Assembly (NCBI GenBank): GCA_963829705.1
Contig: CAWHJN010000005.1
Span: 434,001 to 498,000 of the forward strand
Reading direction: 5' to 3'
Length of the DNA stretch: 64,000 nucleotides
Origin: CAWHJN01 sp963829705
Lineage (GTDB): Bacteria > Bacteroidota > Rhodothermia > Rhodothermales > BA12
Below the pieces are notes generated by a model. The model made no database searches. It saw nothing but the letters and a program-made list of their open reading frames with translations, and had not been told where the DNA came from. Below are positions 50,242 through 58,911 of the stretch, piece by piece (position 1 is the first letter of the stretch; the number at the start of each line of letters is the position of its first letter). A program made the translations under genes and the position numbers.

Positions 50242-50697
50242 TCACGCGCCCAGCAGAATCTCGCGGATGGCCTGCTGGCGGTAGTCGAAGATGCGGTTGA
50301 GCTGGACGCGCACGAGGGGCAGCGCGATTTCGCCGAAGGGCCACAGCGGCAGCGCGTAGCGCACCTCGTCGTTGATGCGCGTGCCGCCGTCCTCGTCAGC
50401 GAAGGTGTGGGTGTGGTGCCAGGTTTTGTACGGCCCCTTGCGCTGCTCGTCCACGAACACGGCGGGCGGATCCCACGTGCTGATCTCGGTGCGCCATCCG
50501 AACGGCACACCGAAAAGCCCCAGCTTGTACTCGATCGTCGCGCCCGCGCGCATCACCTCGGGCGTGCGGGTAATGCGGAAGTCGAGTTCGGGCGGCGTGA
50601 TGCGCGCCAGGTTCTCGGCATCGGCGAAAAAGTCGAACACCTCGGCACGCGGCAGCGGCAGGTGCATCGTCCGGGTGAGCAGGTGCGTGTGGGGCAT
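50242..50697 (-). CDS. SRPBCC-fold protein (cyclase/START-like)
   Basis: A 151-residue SRPBCC-superfamily protein binding a hydrophobic ligand. TRTMHLPLPRAEVFDFFADA starts the first strand and helix, followed by ITRTPEVMRAGATIEYKLGL, WHHTHTFADEDGGTRINDEV and a final helix ending with RQQAIREILLGA. It is not clear which subfamily it belongs to. The ATG is preceded by a spacer with family A and B words. Its stop lies 118 nt from yebC. Confidence 0.8.
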   Translation of the reverse strand: MPHTHLLTRTMHLPLPRAEVFDFFADAENLARITPPELDFRITRTPEVMRAGATIEYKLGLFGVPFGWRTEISTWDPPAVFVDEQRKGPYKTWHHTHTFADEDGGTRINDEVRYALPLWPFGEIALPLVRVQLNRIFDYRQQAIREILLGA

Positions 50698-50769
50698 GGG
50701 GGCAGGTCGAGAGTCGGAAGTAGGAACGGCGCGTGACGAGTGACGAACGGTTATTTCCCAGTCACCCTT

Positions 50770-51570
50770 CTAAACGCCTCGCCGGATGGCCCGTTGCGCG
50801 AGGCGGTCCACCCACGCCGGTGCCACGAGCTTGAGCCAGAGCCCGATTTTGCCGCGCGTGGTCATCACCACCTCGCGCTTGCGTTTGGCGGCCGCGTCGA
50901 GCGTGAGGCGGGCGCACTCTTCGGGCGACATCACGGATTCCTCGCGCACCGGCGACGCGCCGAGGGGCTGCCCGTCCGGGCCGTAGGCGTGGCGGCGCAC
51001 GCCGGTGGCTACGAAGCCGGGGTACACCGTCGTCACGCTCACGCCGGAATCCAGCAGTTCGATGCGGAGCGAGTCGAAGAAACCTGCCATCGCGTGCTTG
51101 CTGGCGGCGTAGCCCGTGCGCGTGGGCACGCCCGTCTTGCCCGTCAGGCTCGCCACGTTGACGAGGCGCCCGCGCGTGGCTTTGAGGTGCGGCAGCGCGG
51201 CGTGCGTGCAGTAGACGGCTCCAAAGTAGTTCACGTCCATGATGCGCCGCAGCGGGTCGAGCGTATCGAGGTCTTCGAAGCGCGCCCACATCGAGATGCC
51301 CGCGTTGTTGAGGAGCACGTCGAGCCTTCCATACGTCTCCACCGTGCGGGCGACGAGGCGGCGGCACTGCGCTTCGTCGGCCACGTCGGTCGGGACGGCG
51401 AGAGCCTCCGCGCCCCGCTCCCGGCACGCCTCGGCCACCTCGTCGAGCGCCCCGGCGGAGCGGGCCGCCAGCGCGAGGCGCGCGCCGTCGTCGGCGAGCT
51501 GGAGCGCCAGCGCCCGCCCGATGCCGCTCGACGCGCCGGTGACGAGGACGACGTGATCGCGGAAGGACAT
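50770..51570 (-). CDS. Short-chain dehydrogenase/reductase
   Basis: A 266-residue SDR oxidoreductase. Cofactor motif VLVTGASSGIGRALALQL (TGxxxGxG, about residue 9), NNAGISMW, catalytic Ser in VNVASLTGKTG and YxxxK in GYAASKHAM. The C-terminal ~60 residues (TRGKIGLWLKLVAPAWVDRL) are hydrophobic and typical of the lipid-linked SDR group. Arg/Ser after the second strand suggests NADPH. ATG 51570 or 51576 are both possible. It converges with the SRPBCC gene no closer than 72 nt; both are minus strand. Confidence 0.9.
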   Translation of the reverse strand: MSFRDHVVLVTGASSGIGRALALQLADDGARLALAARSAGALDEVAEACRERGAEALAVPTDVADEAQCRRLVARTVETYGRLDVLLNNAGISMWARFEDLDTLDPLRRIMDVNYFGAVYCTHAALPHLKATRGRLVNVASLTGKTGVPTRTGYAASKHAMAGFFDSLRIELLDSGVSVTTVYPGFVATGVRRHAYGPDGQPLGASPVREESVMSPEECARLTLDAAAKRKREVVMTTRGKIGLWLKLVAPAWVDRLAQRAIRRGV

Positions 51571-51703
51571 GGGCATGGGAAAGGGGAAGGCGGTTTGGGA
51601 TTTCGGATTTCCTTCAGGAAGCTTCGCTTTCGGAGGTGGGAACAGGGAAGGCGGGCTTCTGGCTTCCGCACGTTCGAAAACGTCCGCACCGTCCAACCTC
51701 CCA

Positions 51704-53032
51704 TCAGCCAGGCGGCGGTTCGAGGTCTTCGAGCCGGCCCAGCGCCCGCAGCGAGGGCCAGATCGCGGCCGCCACGCCGACGGTCACGAGCGTCATCACG
51801 CCGCCCAGCGCGACCGTCGGCACGGCCCCGATGAGGGTTGCGACGCTGCCCGATTCGAGCTCGCCGATCTCGTTGCTCGTCCCGATGAACACCGCGTTGA
51901 CGGCCGCCACGCGCCCGCGCATCGCATCCGGCGTGAGCAGTTGCAGCACCGTCGAGCGTACGACGACCGAGATGTTGTCTGCCGCGCCGAGGCAGAACAG
52001 CGCGACGAGCGAGACGGCGAAGTTTTTTGACAGCCCGAACACGATGGTGGCCACGCCGAAGGCCGCGACGGCCACGAGCAGCGTCCGGCCCGCCCGCCGC
52101 ATCGGCGGCAGCAGCGCCAGCGACAGCCCCATCGTGATGGCGCCCAGCGACGGCATCGCCCGCATCCACCCGAAGCCCGACGCGCCGACGCCCAGCACGT
52201 CGGTGGCGTAGATCGGCAAGAGCGCCGTCGCCCCGCCGAAGAGCACCGCCACCATGTCGAGTGTGATGGTGGAGAGAATGACGGGCTGCCGCCGCACGAA
52301 CCTGGCGCCCTCGGCCAGGCTCTTCCACGAGCGTTTTTCGGTCGAGCGCGCCTGCGGGGTCGGGTGCACGAACAGGAGGCATCCGAAGAGCACGAGGCTG
52401 GAGAGCGCGTCGGCCATGTACACCGTCGCCGGGCCGTGCCACGCCACGAGGAAGCCGCCCGTCAGCGGGCCGAGCGTGGCGGCAAGTTGGAAGGCCACGC
52501 TGCGCCACATCGTCGCGTTGGGAAACACGGGTGCGGGCACCAGCCCGGTGACGATGGCCTGCGAGGCGGGCCACCCGATGGCGCGGAAGATGCCCGTGCC
52601 CAGCAGAAACACGTACGTCAGCACCACCGGTGCGTCCGTGTACGACACCCACGCCAGCCCCAGCCCCGACACCGCAAGCCCGGCCTGCGCGATCAGGATG
52701 AGCGTTTTGCGCGGGTAGCGATCCGCCGCCGCGCCCGCCGGCAGCGCCAGCAGCAGCACCGGCAGCGCCAGCGTGAGGCCGATGAGGCCCAGCCCGAGGG
52801 CCGTCTGCGTGCGCGCGTACACCTCCCACCCGACGGCCACGACGCGCATCTGGTTGCCCGCGTTGGAAAAGAGGCTGCCCGCGAGGTAGAGGGCGAAATC
52901 GGGCCGCCGCAGCGCGGCAAAGGGGTCGTTGCGCGCCGGGCGCCCGCCTGCCTGGTGCTCGACCTCGCCGGGTGCGCCGGGCGCGGCGGGGCGGCGGCCT
53001 TCGTCGGGGGCCGGTCCTTCAGCAGGCTCCAT
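51704..53032 (-). CDS. MFS transporter, DHA3-type
   Basis: A 442-residue major facilitator with about 12 membrane segments starting after residue 40 (LRRPDFALYLAGSLFSNAGN, then QMRVVAVGWEVYARTQTALG). The conserved loop DRYPRKTLILIAQ follows helix 2. Members of the DHA3/enterobactin-exporter (MefA-like) group export siderophores or drugs. The hydrophilic N-terminus has 40 Pro/Gly-rich residues, and the open frame begins at the ATG 3 nt after the aldo/keto reductase stop, so the two are co-transcribed. Substrate unknown. Confidence 0.85.
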   Translation of the reverse strand: MEPAEGPAPDEGRRPAAPGAPGEVEHQAGGRPARNDPFAALRRPDFALYLAGSLFSNAGNQMRVVAVGWEVYARTQTALGLGLIGLTLALPVLLLALPAGAAADRYPRKTLILIAQAGLAVSGLGLAWVSYTDAPVVLTYVFLLGTGIFRAIGWPASQAIVTGLVPAPVFPNATMWRSVAFQLAATLGPLTGGFLVAWHGPATVYMADALSSLVLFGCLLFVHPTPQARSTEKRSWKSLAEGARFVRRQPVILSTITLDMVAVLFGGATALLPIYATDVLGVGASGFGWMRAMPSLGAITMGLSLALLPPMRRAGRTLLVAVAAFGVATIVFGLSKNFAVSLVALFCLGAADNISVVVRSTVLQLLTPDAMRGRVAAVNAVFIGTSNEIGELESGSVATLIGAVPTVALGGVMTLVTVGVAAAIWPSLRALGRLEDLEPPPG

Positions 53033-53035
53033 GCG

Positions 53036-54091
53036 TCAGGCGTCGCGGCGGGAAACAGGCTGACGGTCGCGGCCCTGGCGCTGCACCATCCACTGAGGAT
53101 AGAGCACGTCGGGCCGGGTGATCTCGTCCAGCCGCGCCCGTTCGGCGTCGGTGAACGAGACCTTGACGGCACCGAGGTTGTCTTCTAGCTGGGTCGGTTT
53201 TTTCGTGCCGATGATGACGCTCGTGACGCCGCGCTGCCCCAGCAGCCACGCGAGCGCAAGCTGGGGAACGGTCGCCTGCTTCGCTTCGGCCATCTCGCGC
53301 AGCACCTCGACGACCTCGTAGCCCTGCTCTCTGTCGACGGGTGGGAAGTCGAAGGTGGTGCGGCGCGAGCCCTCGGGGTCGTCCTGATCGCGGCGGAATT
53401 TGCCCGTCAGAAAACCGCCCGCGAGCGGGCTCCACGTCAGGATCCCCAGCCCTTCTTCCTGGCACAGATCCACGAGTTCGTGCTCCAGGTCGCGCCCGAC
53501 GAGGCTGTAGTACGCCTGCAAGCTCACGAAGCGCGGCCACCCGTGGGCGTCGGCCACGGCGTTGGCGCGCATGATCTGGCGGACGGCATAGTTGGAGACG
53601 CCGAGGTAGCGCACTTTGCCTGCCGTCACGAGGTCGGCGAGGGCGCGCATCGTTTCTTCGATGGGCGTGACGGGGTCCCAGCCGTGAACCTGGTACAGGT
53701 CGATGTAGTCGACGCCGAGGCGGCGGAGGCTGGCGTCGCAACCGTCGAAAATGTGCTTGCGCGACAGCCCGACGTTGTTGACGTCGCCTGTGCCTGCGGC
53801 GGCGGCGTCGCTCATCGAGCCGCGCACTTTGGTGGCGATGACGACCTGCTCGCGCGGCGTCGAGGCATGGTGCAGCGCTTTGCCCAGAATTTCCTCGCTC
53901 TGGCCGCGCGAGTACACATCAGCGGTGTCGAAAAAGGTGACGCCCGCGTCGAGGGCGGCGTGAACGAGCCGGTCGGCTCCGGTCTGGTCGGAGACTTCGC
54001 CAATGCCGAAGAAGCCTTCGCCAAAGGTCATCGTGCCAAAGCAGATTTCGGAGACTTTGAGGCCCGAGCGGCCCAACTGACGGTATTCCAT
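53036..54091 (-). CDS. Aldo/keto reductase
   Basis: A 351-residue (beta/alpha)8 oxidoreductase using NADPH. Catalytic tetrad visible: Asp in VTFFDTADVYSRGQSEEILG, Tyr in the same motif, Lys in VVIATKVRG, His in YQVHGWDPVTP. The start MEYRQLGRSGLKVSEICFGT is the family hallmark. The C-terminal KKPTQLEDNLGAVKVSFTD with NADPH-site residues is present. It is located between two MFS genes, 3 nt before the DHA3 gene and 40 nt after the DHA2 gene on the same strand. Natural substrate unknown. Confidence 0.92.
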   Translation of the reverse strand: MEYRQLGRSGLKVSEICFGTMTFGEGFFGIGEVSDQTGADRLVHAALDAGVTFFDTADVYSRGQSEEILGKALHHASTPREQVVIATKVRGSMSDAAAAGTGDVNNVGLSRKHIFDGCDASLRRLGVDYIDLYQVHGWDPVTPIEETMRALADLVTAGKVRYLGVSNYAVRQIMRANAVADAHGWPRFVSLQAYYSLVGRDLEHELVDLCQEEGLGILTWSPLAGGFLTGKFRRDQDDPEGSRRTTFDFPPVDREQGYEVVEVLREMAEAKQATVPQLALAWLLGQRGVTSVIIGTKKPTQLEDNLGAVKVSFTDAERARLDEITRPDVLYPQWMVQRQGRDRQPVSRRDA

Positions 54092-54131
54092 GAGAGTCGT
54101 TGGGGTGAAAGGAAGAAGCGACGAGCGTGCG

Positions 54132-55973
54132 TCAGGCGGAGCGACTCGGAACAGCGGCCTCGTCCGCAGCAGCAGTCGCGCCGTTCCCGTAGGTCGGAGG
54201 CACGGCGTCGTCGGCGCGCGGGCCGTGGTCGAGCGTGGTGCGGAGCGGCAGTTCGGGCACGAGCAGCGTGAGGAGCCAGCCCAGCACGGCGAGCACGAGC
54301 ACGAACAGGTAGATGCGACCGATGGCGTGCGCGAAAGCGGCCCGCACCTGCTCCGTCATGGCCGCCGCGGCGCGGCGCGCGGAGGCGTCGAAGAGCGTGC
54401 GGAGCGTGGTGGCGCGCTCTGCCGCCGGTGCGGCGAGGGCGCGCTCGAAGGCCGTCCGCGCCGAGTCGGACAGCGGGAGGCGCTGCGCCGTGGCCGCTGC
54501 TGCCGCGTCGTCGCCGCGTTCGAGTGCGCCCGTCACGTCGGCGTACGCCGCGTCGAAACGCGCCCGGATGCGCGCCTCGACGGCCTCGGGGCCGGCCTCC
54601 ATCCGCTCACCGCCCTCGGCGGAGGGCGCGGACGCCTGCTGCGGCATCGCGGCGACGAGCGAGACGGCGAGGATCGTCCCGGCGATGGCCGTGCTGACGG
54701 CTCCGCCGATCTGGCGGAAAAACTGGCTCGCGCTCGTCGCCTGCCCCACCTTGTCCTGCGTCACGGCGTTCTGGATGGCGAGCGGGTAGAGCGGGAGGGC
54801 AGGGCCGAGGCCGAGGCCGCACACGATCATGTACAGCGTGATGGTGCCCGCGCTCGTCTGGGCCGTCATCCCCGTCAGCAGCGCGATGCCGACGATAAGG
54901 ATCGCGCCGCCACCCAGCATGAAGCGCTTGTAGTGCCCGAAGCGCGACACGAGTTGCCCCGTCAGGGTCGAGCCCGCCACGACGCCCAGCGACAGGGGAA
55001 TCAGGCTCACGCCCGCGCGCGTGGCCGAGACGCCGACGACGTTGACCAGAAACAGGGGCAGAAACACCACCAGGCTCAGAAACGTGCCGCCCAGCACGAA
55101 CAGCGCGGCGTTGGAGGTCGAGAACACGCGGTTCTGAAACAGCCGTAAGTCCAGCACCGGGTTCTTCGACCTGAGCGCCCGCCACACGAACAGCCCGATG
55201 CCGACGGCGGCAACGGCGAAGAGCCCGAGCGTCTCCGGGGCCGTCCACGGATGCACCTGCTTATCGAGTTGCAGGCCGAGCACGAGGGGGATGAGCGCGA
55301 CGAGCAGCAACGCGGCACCGAGCACGTCCATCCTGTTGCCGGGTGCGCGGGGCGGGAGTGCGGGCATCCGCCGTGCGATAAACCACAGCGCCAGCGCGCC
55401 GAACGGCACGTTGACGTAGAACACCCAGCGCCAGCCCGCCACGCCCGGCAGGATGCCGCCGCCGTGATCCGTGAGAAAGCCACCGACGATGGGACCGAGC
55501 ACACTCGCCACGCCGAAGGTGGCCCCGACGAAGCCCTGGTACTTACCGCGCTCGCGGGGCGGAAACAGGTCGGCGATGACGATAAAGGCCATCGCAAACA
55601 GCCCGGCCCCGCCCAGCCCCTGGATCCCCCGGAAGACGATGAGCTGGTTCATGCCGTCGCCGATGACGGGCAGCGACCCGAACTCGCCCGCCAGCCCGCA
55701 CAGGAACGAGCCCGCCAGAAACAGCACCACGGCCACCAGTTCGATGCGCTTCTTCGAATGCCCGTCGGCCAGCTTGCCGTAGATGGGCACCATCGCCGTA
55801 GAGGCGAGCAGGTAGGCCGTGGCCACCCAGGCATAGCGCGTGACGCCCTGCAAATCCGCGACGATGCGGGGCAGGGCCGTGGCCACGATGGTCTGGTCGA
55901 GCGCGCCGAGGAAAAGGGCGAGCAGGATCCCCGTGAGCGCGAGCAGCCGGTCGCGCTGGGTGAGGTCGGACAT
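54132..55973 (-). CDS. MFS drug exporter, DHA2 (14-TM) type, with large insertion
   Basis: A 613-residue EmrB/QacA-type exporter. Motif A is in YGKLADGHSKKRIELVAVVL, motif C in FGVASVLGPIVGGFL, and the early ALDQTIVATALPRIVADLQG is the DHA2 motif D1. After helix 13 (AIAGTILAVSLVAAMPQQAS) there is a ~125-residue Ala/Glu/Arg-rich insertion (about 440-560) before the last helix IYLFVLVLAVLGWLLTLLVP. Typical DHA2 proteins are 480-530 residues, so the insertion is unusual. Substrate unknown; it may be in an operon with the following reductase. Confidence 0.9.
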   Translation of the reverse strand: MSDLTQRDRLLALTGILLALFLGALDQTIVATALPRIVADLQGVTRYAWVATAYLLASTAMVPIYGKLADGHSKKRIELVAVVLFLAGSFLCGLAGEFGSLPVIGDGMNQLIVFRGIQGLGGAGLFAMAFIVIADLFPPRERGKYQGFVGATFGVASVLGPIVGGFLTDHGGGILPGVAGWRWVFYVNVPFGALALWFIARRMPALPPRAPGNRMDVLGAALLLVALIPLVLGLQLDKQVHPWTAPETLGLFAVAAVGIGLFVWRALRSKNPVLDLRLFQNRVFSTSNAALFVLGGTFLSLVVFLPLFLVNVVGVSATRAGVSLIPLSLGVVAGSTLTGQLVSRFGHYKRFMLGGGAILIVGIALLTGMTAQTSAGTITLYMIVCGLGLGPALPLYPLAIQNAVTQDKVGQATSASQFFRQIGGAVSTAIAGTILAVSLVAAMPQQASAPSAEGGERMEAGPEAVEARIRARFDAAYADVTGALERGDDAAAAATAQRLPLSDSARTAFERALAAPAAERATTLRTLFDASARRAAAAMTEQVRAAFAHAIGRIYLFVLVLAVLGWLLTLLVPELPLRTTLDHGPRADDAVPPTYGNGATAAADEAAVPSRSA

Positions 55974-56046
55974 GAAGGGGAATCGTCTGGGAAAACGCCG
56001 CGTCGCGGCAGAAACTGCGGGAAAGCGGGCTGCCTCGTCGGGCCTG

Positions 56047-56250
56047 CTACTTGTTGCGGGGCTGGTCGCCCCGGTCGCCCTGGCCGGATTTGACCTTTGT
56101 TTTGGCGCTCTGCTTCACGTCCTGCCGCAGCGACTTCGTCACGTCGTCGCTCTCGGTGAACTTGCCTTCGTCATCGCGGCGCACGTAGCGCTTGTCGCCC
56201 TCGTGGGGTTCGATGAGTTCGCGTTTGCCGGAGCCTTTCTTGTCTGCCAT
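56047..56250 (-). CDS. Small conserved charged protein, 67 aa
   Basis: MADKKGSGKRELIEPHEGDK, then RYVRRDDEGKFTESDDVTKS and a Lys/Gly-rich tail QGDRGDQPRNK. Short Lys-rich proteins of this kind, with GKRELIEP and RYVRRD motifs, recur in Bacteroidota and Proteobacteria, function unknown; binding of nucleic acid is plausible from charge. The ATG is clear, and the frame is open far upstream without protein-like sequence. It is 73 nt before the DHA2 gene. Confidence 0.75.
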   Translation of the reverse strand: MADKKGSGKRELIEPHEGDKRYVRRDDEGKFTESDDVTKSLRQDVKQSAKTKVKSGQGDRGDQPRNK

Positions 56251-56342
56251 GATCGTGGGGAAAACGTGGGTGGAAACGTTGCCCAATGTCGCGCACCGTC
56301 GCGCGGGGGGATGGGAAAATCGCGCCACCACTCGGCGCCGCT

Positions 56343-57236
56343 TCACCGCACGGCGTCCTCGATCTTCTCGAGCAGCCGGTCGGCCCGCGCTGCGTCGAGC
56401 CGCCCCGATGCCCGCGCCAGGCGGACGGTTTCGGTGGCGAGGATGCCGTAGGCGGGTACGAGATGCGGCAAAAGCGTGCGGAGCGCCGTCAGGTGCTGCT
56501 CGACGGTCGCCACGTCGCCCCGCACGATGGGGCCGGTGAGGGCGTCGGCGGGCGGCTGCGCGCTGAGGTTGGCCACCGTCCCCGCCAGCAGCGGCATCAC
56601 GAGCGCCTCGGCGTCGGCGGCGTCGATGCCGGCGCTGCCCAGCACTTCCGTCGCCAGCGCGGCGAGCGTGACGGTGTAGTTGCTCGCCATCGACAACGCG
56701 AGGTGGTAGAGGGCCTTGCTGCCCAGCCGGATGGCGACGGGGTTCATGCCCAGCGTCGCGGCCAGCCGGCGGCCCACGCCCATCGCCGGTTCGCGGCCTT
56801 CCAGCCCCACGGCCACGCCGACGAGCGCCTCGGGCGGCGTCGCGCGCGTGAGCGCCTGCGCCACGTGGAAGCCCAGCCCGAACGCGCCGCGCACCCGCAG
56901 CGGGGCCAGCACGCGCACGGGATGCACGCCCGAGAGGTGCAGCACCAGCGTGCCGTCGAGCGGCGCATCGACCGCTGCCAGCGACGCCACGACGTTTTTC
57001 AGCGCGTCGTCCGGCACGCACAGCGCGATGGCGTCGGACGATGCGGCGGCTTCGAGGTCCGTCGTCGCCACTGCTGCCAGCGCATCCGCCAGAGGCCGGG
57101 CGCTCTCCATCGTGCGGCTCACGACGGTTTCGACGCGCAGCCCGCACTGTGCAAGACGTTGGCCCAGCACCGTCGCCGCCGCGCCTGCGCCGACGAGCGC
57201 GAACGTTTCCGGTTGGCTGATGAGCGCCGTGAGCAT
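56343..57236 (-). CDS. Rossmann-fold oxidoreductase with DUF2520 domain
   Basis: A 297-residue protein. N-terminal Rossmann domain: FALVGAGAAATVLGQRLAQC, then LAAVATTDLEAAASSDAIAL and CVPDDALKNVVASLAAVDAP. C-terminal helical domain (DUF2520-like, about 140-290): GFHVAQALTRATPPEALVGV and LYHLALSMASNYTVTLAALA. Related proteins act as NAD(P)-dependent reductases of pantoate or ketopantoate, and the function here is open. The start at 57236 is preferred over 57263 because a -7-like TATTTTG lies at 57261-57267 on this strand. Confidence 0.82.
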   Translation of the reverse strand: MLTALISQPETFALVGAGAAATVLGQRLAQCGLRVETVVSRTMESARPLADALAAVATTDLEAAASSDAIALCVPDDALKNVVASLAAVDAPLDGTLVLHLSGVHPVRVLAPLRVRGAFGLGFHVAQALTRATPPEALVGVAVGLEGREPAMGVGRRLAATLGMNPVAIRLGSKALYHLALSMASNYTVTLAALATEVLGSAGIDAADAEALVMPLLAGTVANLSAQPPADALTGPIVRGDVATVEQHLTALRTLLPHLVPAYGILATETVRLARASGRLDAARADRLLEKIEDAVR

Positions 57237-57260
57237 GGGCTTCAAGGGGAAAGGCGCGGT

Positions 57261-57267
57261 CAAAATA
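57261..57267 (-). promoter_or_regulatory. Candidate -7 box of the DUF2520 gene
   Basis: TATTTTG on the minus strand, 25 nt before the ATG at 57236. It would overlap the alternative start at 57263 and argues against it. Confidence 0.4.
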
Positions 57268-57281
57268 GCGCGTGCGGCCTC

Positions 57282-58754
57282 TCAGCGCGTGCCTTCGAAC
57301 CGCGTCAGCCCTTTCGGATACTGCTGCAACAGGCCATCCTCGCGCATCAGCGCCTCGATGGCGTCGAGGTCCATCGGCACAAAATCCGACACGATCTCCG
57401 CGCCCGTCTCGGTGACGATGATGAGGTCTTCGAGGCGGATGTAGATCAGTTCTTCGGGCACCGTCAGGGCGGGTTCGATGGTGAAGACCATGCCCGGTTT
57501 GAACGGCCCGGTGTACGCGCCTACGTCGTGCGTGGCCATGCCCACCCAGTGGCCGAGGTAGGTGTCGGCGGGGAGGGTGCGGGCGCGGTAGAGCGTCACG
57601 AAGTTGCGCGCGGCGCGGGCGTAGGCGGGCTTCGAGAACGTCGTCGCGTCGAGGATCTGCTGCATCTCTGCGGCCGCCTCGCGTCCGATCTCGGAGGCCG
57701 TCGCGCCCGGGCGGATGCGGGTGAGGACGGCGCGGTAGCAGGCGAGGTAGAAGCCGTAGAGTTCGCGCTGCCACGGGCGGAAGGTGCCGTCCACGGGCCA
57801 CATCCGCGTCACGTCGCTCATGTAGTAGCCCACGTCCGGCGCGTAGTCCATCAGCACGAAGTCACCCGCCTGCATCGTCCGCGCGCCGTCGTGGTAATGG
57901 GGGAAGAACGCGTTGTGGGCGCTGGCGACGAGCGAGTAGTAGGCGTCGCCCTGCGCGCCTTCGCGGAAGAAGATGAACCGCGCCACGGCGTCGAGTTCGG
58001 ACTCGCGCACGCCGGGCTCGGTCGAGCGCATCGCTTCCATCAGCGCGAGGCCGGAGAGACGGCTTGCTTTTCGGATGAGGGCGAGTTCGTTTTCGCTCTT
58101 GATGAGCCGGAGTTCGTCGAGGACAGGCGTGAGGTCGCGGAGTTCGAGCATCGGGAAGCGCTCGCGCAGGAGCCGCACGAAGCGTCCCTCGCGGCTCTCG
58201 CGCCCGTCCCACGGATCGGAGGCGATGTCGGCGTTGACGCGCAGGCCGAGGTCGCGGCTCTCGGCCATGCCCTCTGCCGGACTCAGCGGCGTGTAGAGCA
58301 CGGGCAGATCGGGGCGCGCTCGGGCGCCTCGGGCGAGGTGCTCGGCCAGCAGATCCACGCCGTACGCGCCGCTGAAAAGCAGCGTGTCGCGGATGAAGCC
58401 GTCGTCTTCGGCGGAGAGCATCTTGCCCTCGCCGCGCTCGCGGCCCGCGTTGCGGTGCGGCAGGTACAGGTTCGCCCGCCGCGTGGTGCCGTCGAGCACG
58501 AGGTACGCGCCGGGCACCTCGACGCCGGTGAGGTAATAAAACTCGTTCGTCTGCCGGAAGCGTGTATACCCACGTGGCGACGGCGCGCCCTGTACCACGG
58601 CGAGGGCGTTCGTGCCCAGCGCGTCGAACACGCGCGCGCGGCGCGCGGCGAACTCGGACGGCGGGAAATTCTCCGTGAACCGTGGAGCGTCCACCTGTGC
58701 GGCGGCGGGCGACGCAAGGAGCAGGACGACGAGCAGGGCGAGGGCGAGGCGCAT
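57282..58754 (-). CDS. Secreted Xaa-Pro aminopeptidase (M24B)
   Basis: A 490-residue exported metallopeptidase. Signal peptide MRLALALLVVLLLASPAAA. The N-terminal domain (about 30-235) has RQTNEFYYLTGVEVPGAYLV. The catalytic pita-bread domain carries the two-metal ligands: Asp in VLMDYAPDVGYYMSDVTRMW (two Asp), His in HWVGMATHDVG, Glu in VFTIEPALTVPEE and Glu in YIRLEDLIIVTETGAE. It removes N-terminal residues before proline, so peptide use is probable. It lies on the opposite strand from the SLC12 gene, with about 157 nt between the starts. Confidence 0.93.
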   Translation of the reverse strand: MRLALALLVVLLLASPAAAQVDAPRFTENFPPSEFAARRARVFDALGTNALAVVQGAPSPRGYTRFRQTNEFYYLTGVEVPGAYLVLDGTTRRANLYLPHRNAGRERGEGKMLSAEDDGFIRDTLLFSGAYGVDLLAEHLARGARARPDLPVLYTPLSPAEGMAESRDLGLRVNADIASDPWDGRESREGRFVRLLRERFPMLELRDLTPVLDELRLIKSENELALIRKASRLSGLALMEAMRSTEPGVRESELDAVARFIFFREGAQGDAYYSLVASAHNAFFPHYHDGARTMQAGDFVLMDYAPDVGYYMSDVTRMWPVDGTFRPWQRELYGFYLACYRAVLTRIRPGATASEIGREAAAEMQQILDATTFSKPAYARAARNFVTLYRARTLPADTYLGHWVGMATHDVGAYTGPFKPGMVFTIEPALTVPEELIYIRLEDLIIVTETGAEIVSDFVPMDLDAIEALMREDGLLQQYPKGLTRFEGTR

Positions 58755-58783
58755 AGGGTTTCGGATGTTGGAGATCGGTGGTA

Positions 58784-58805
58784 GGGGCGGAGGGCATGCC
58801 GCCCC
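58784..58805. repeat. Family C element, GTAGGGGCGG type
   Basis: GGGGCGG (58784-58790) and CCGCCCC (58799-58805) around AGGGCATG; preceded by GTA, as in the copies at 30301 and 44752. Lies between two divergent genes. Confidence 0.7.
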
Positions 58806-58911
58806 GCGCGGCCCCTGCAAAGTAGCCTCTGTGTTTCCCATTCGCACGCGTCCGTGACACAGAGCGCGGCGCGTGCCTATCCTTCGTCCCCCCGACGTGC
58901 CCCGACGCCCC

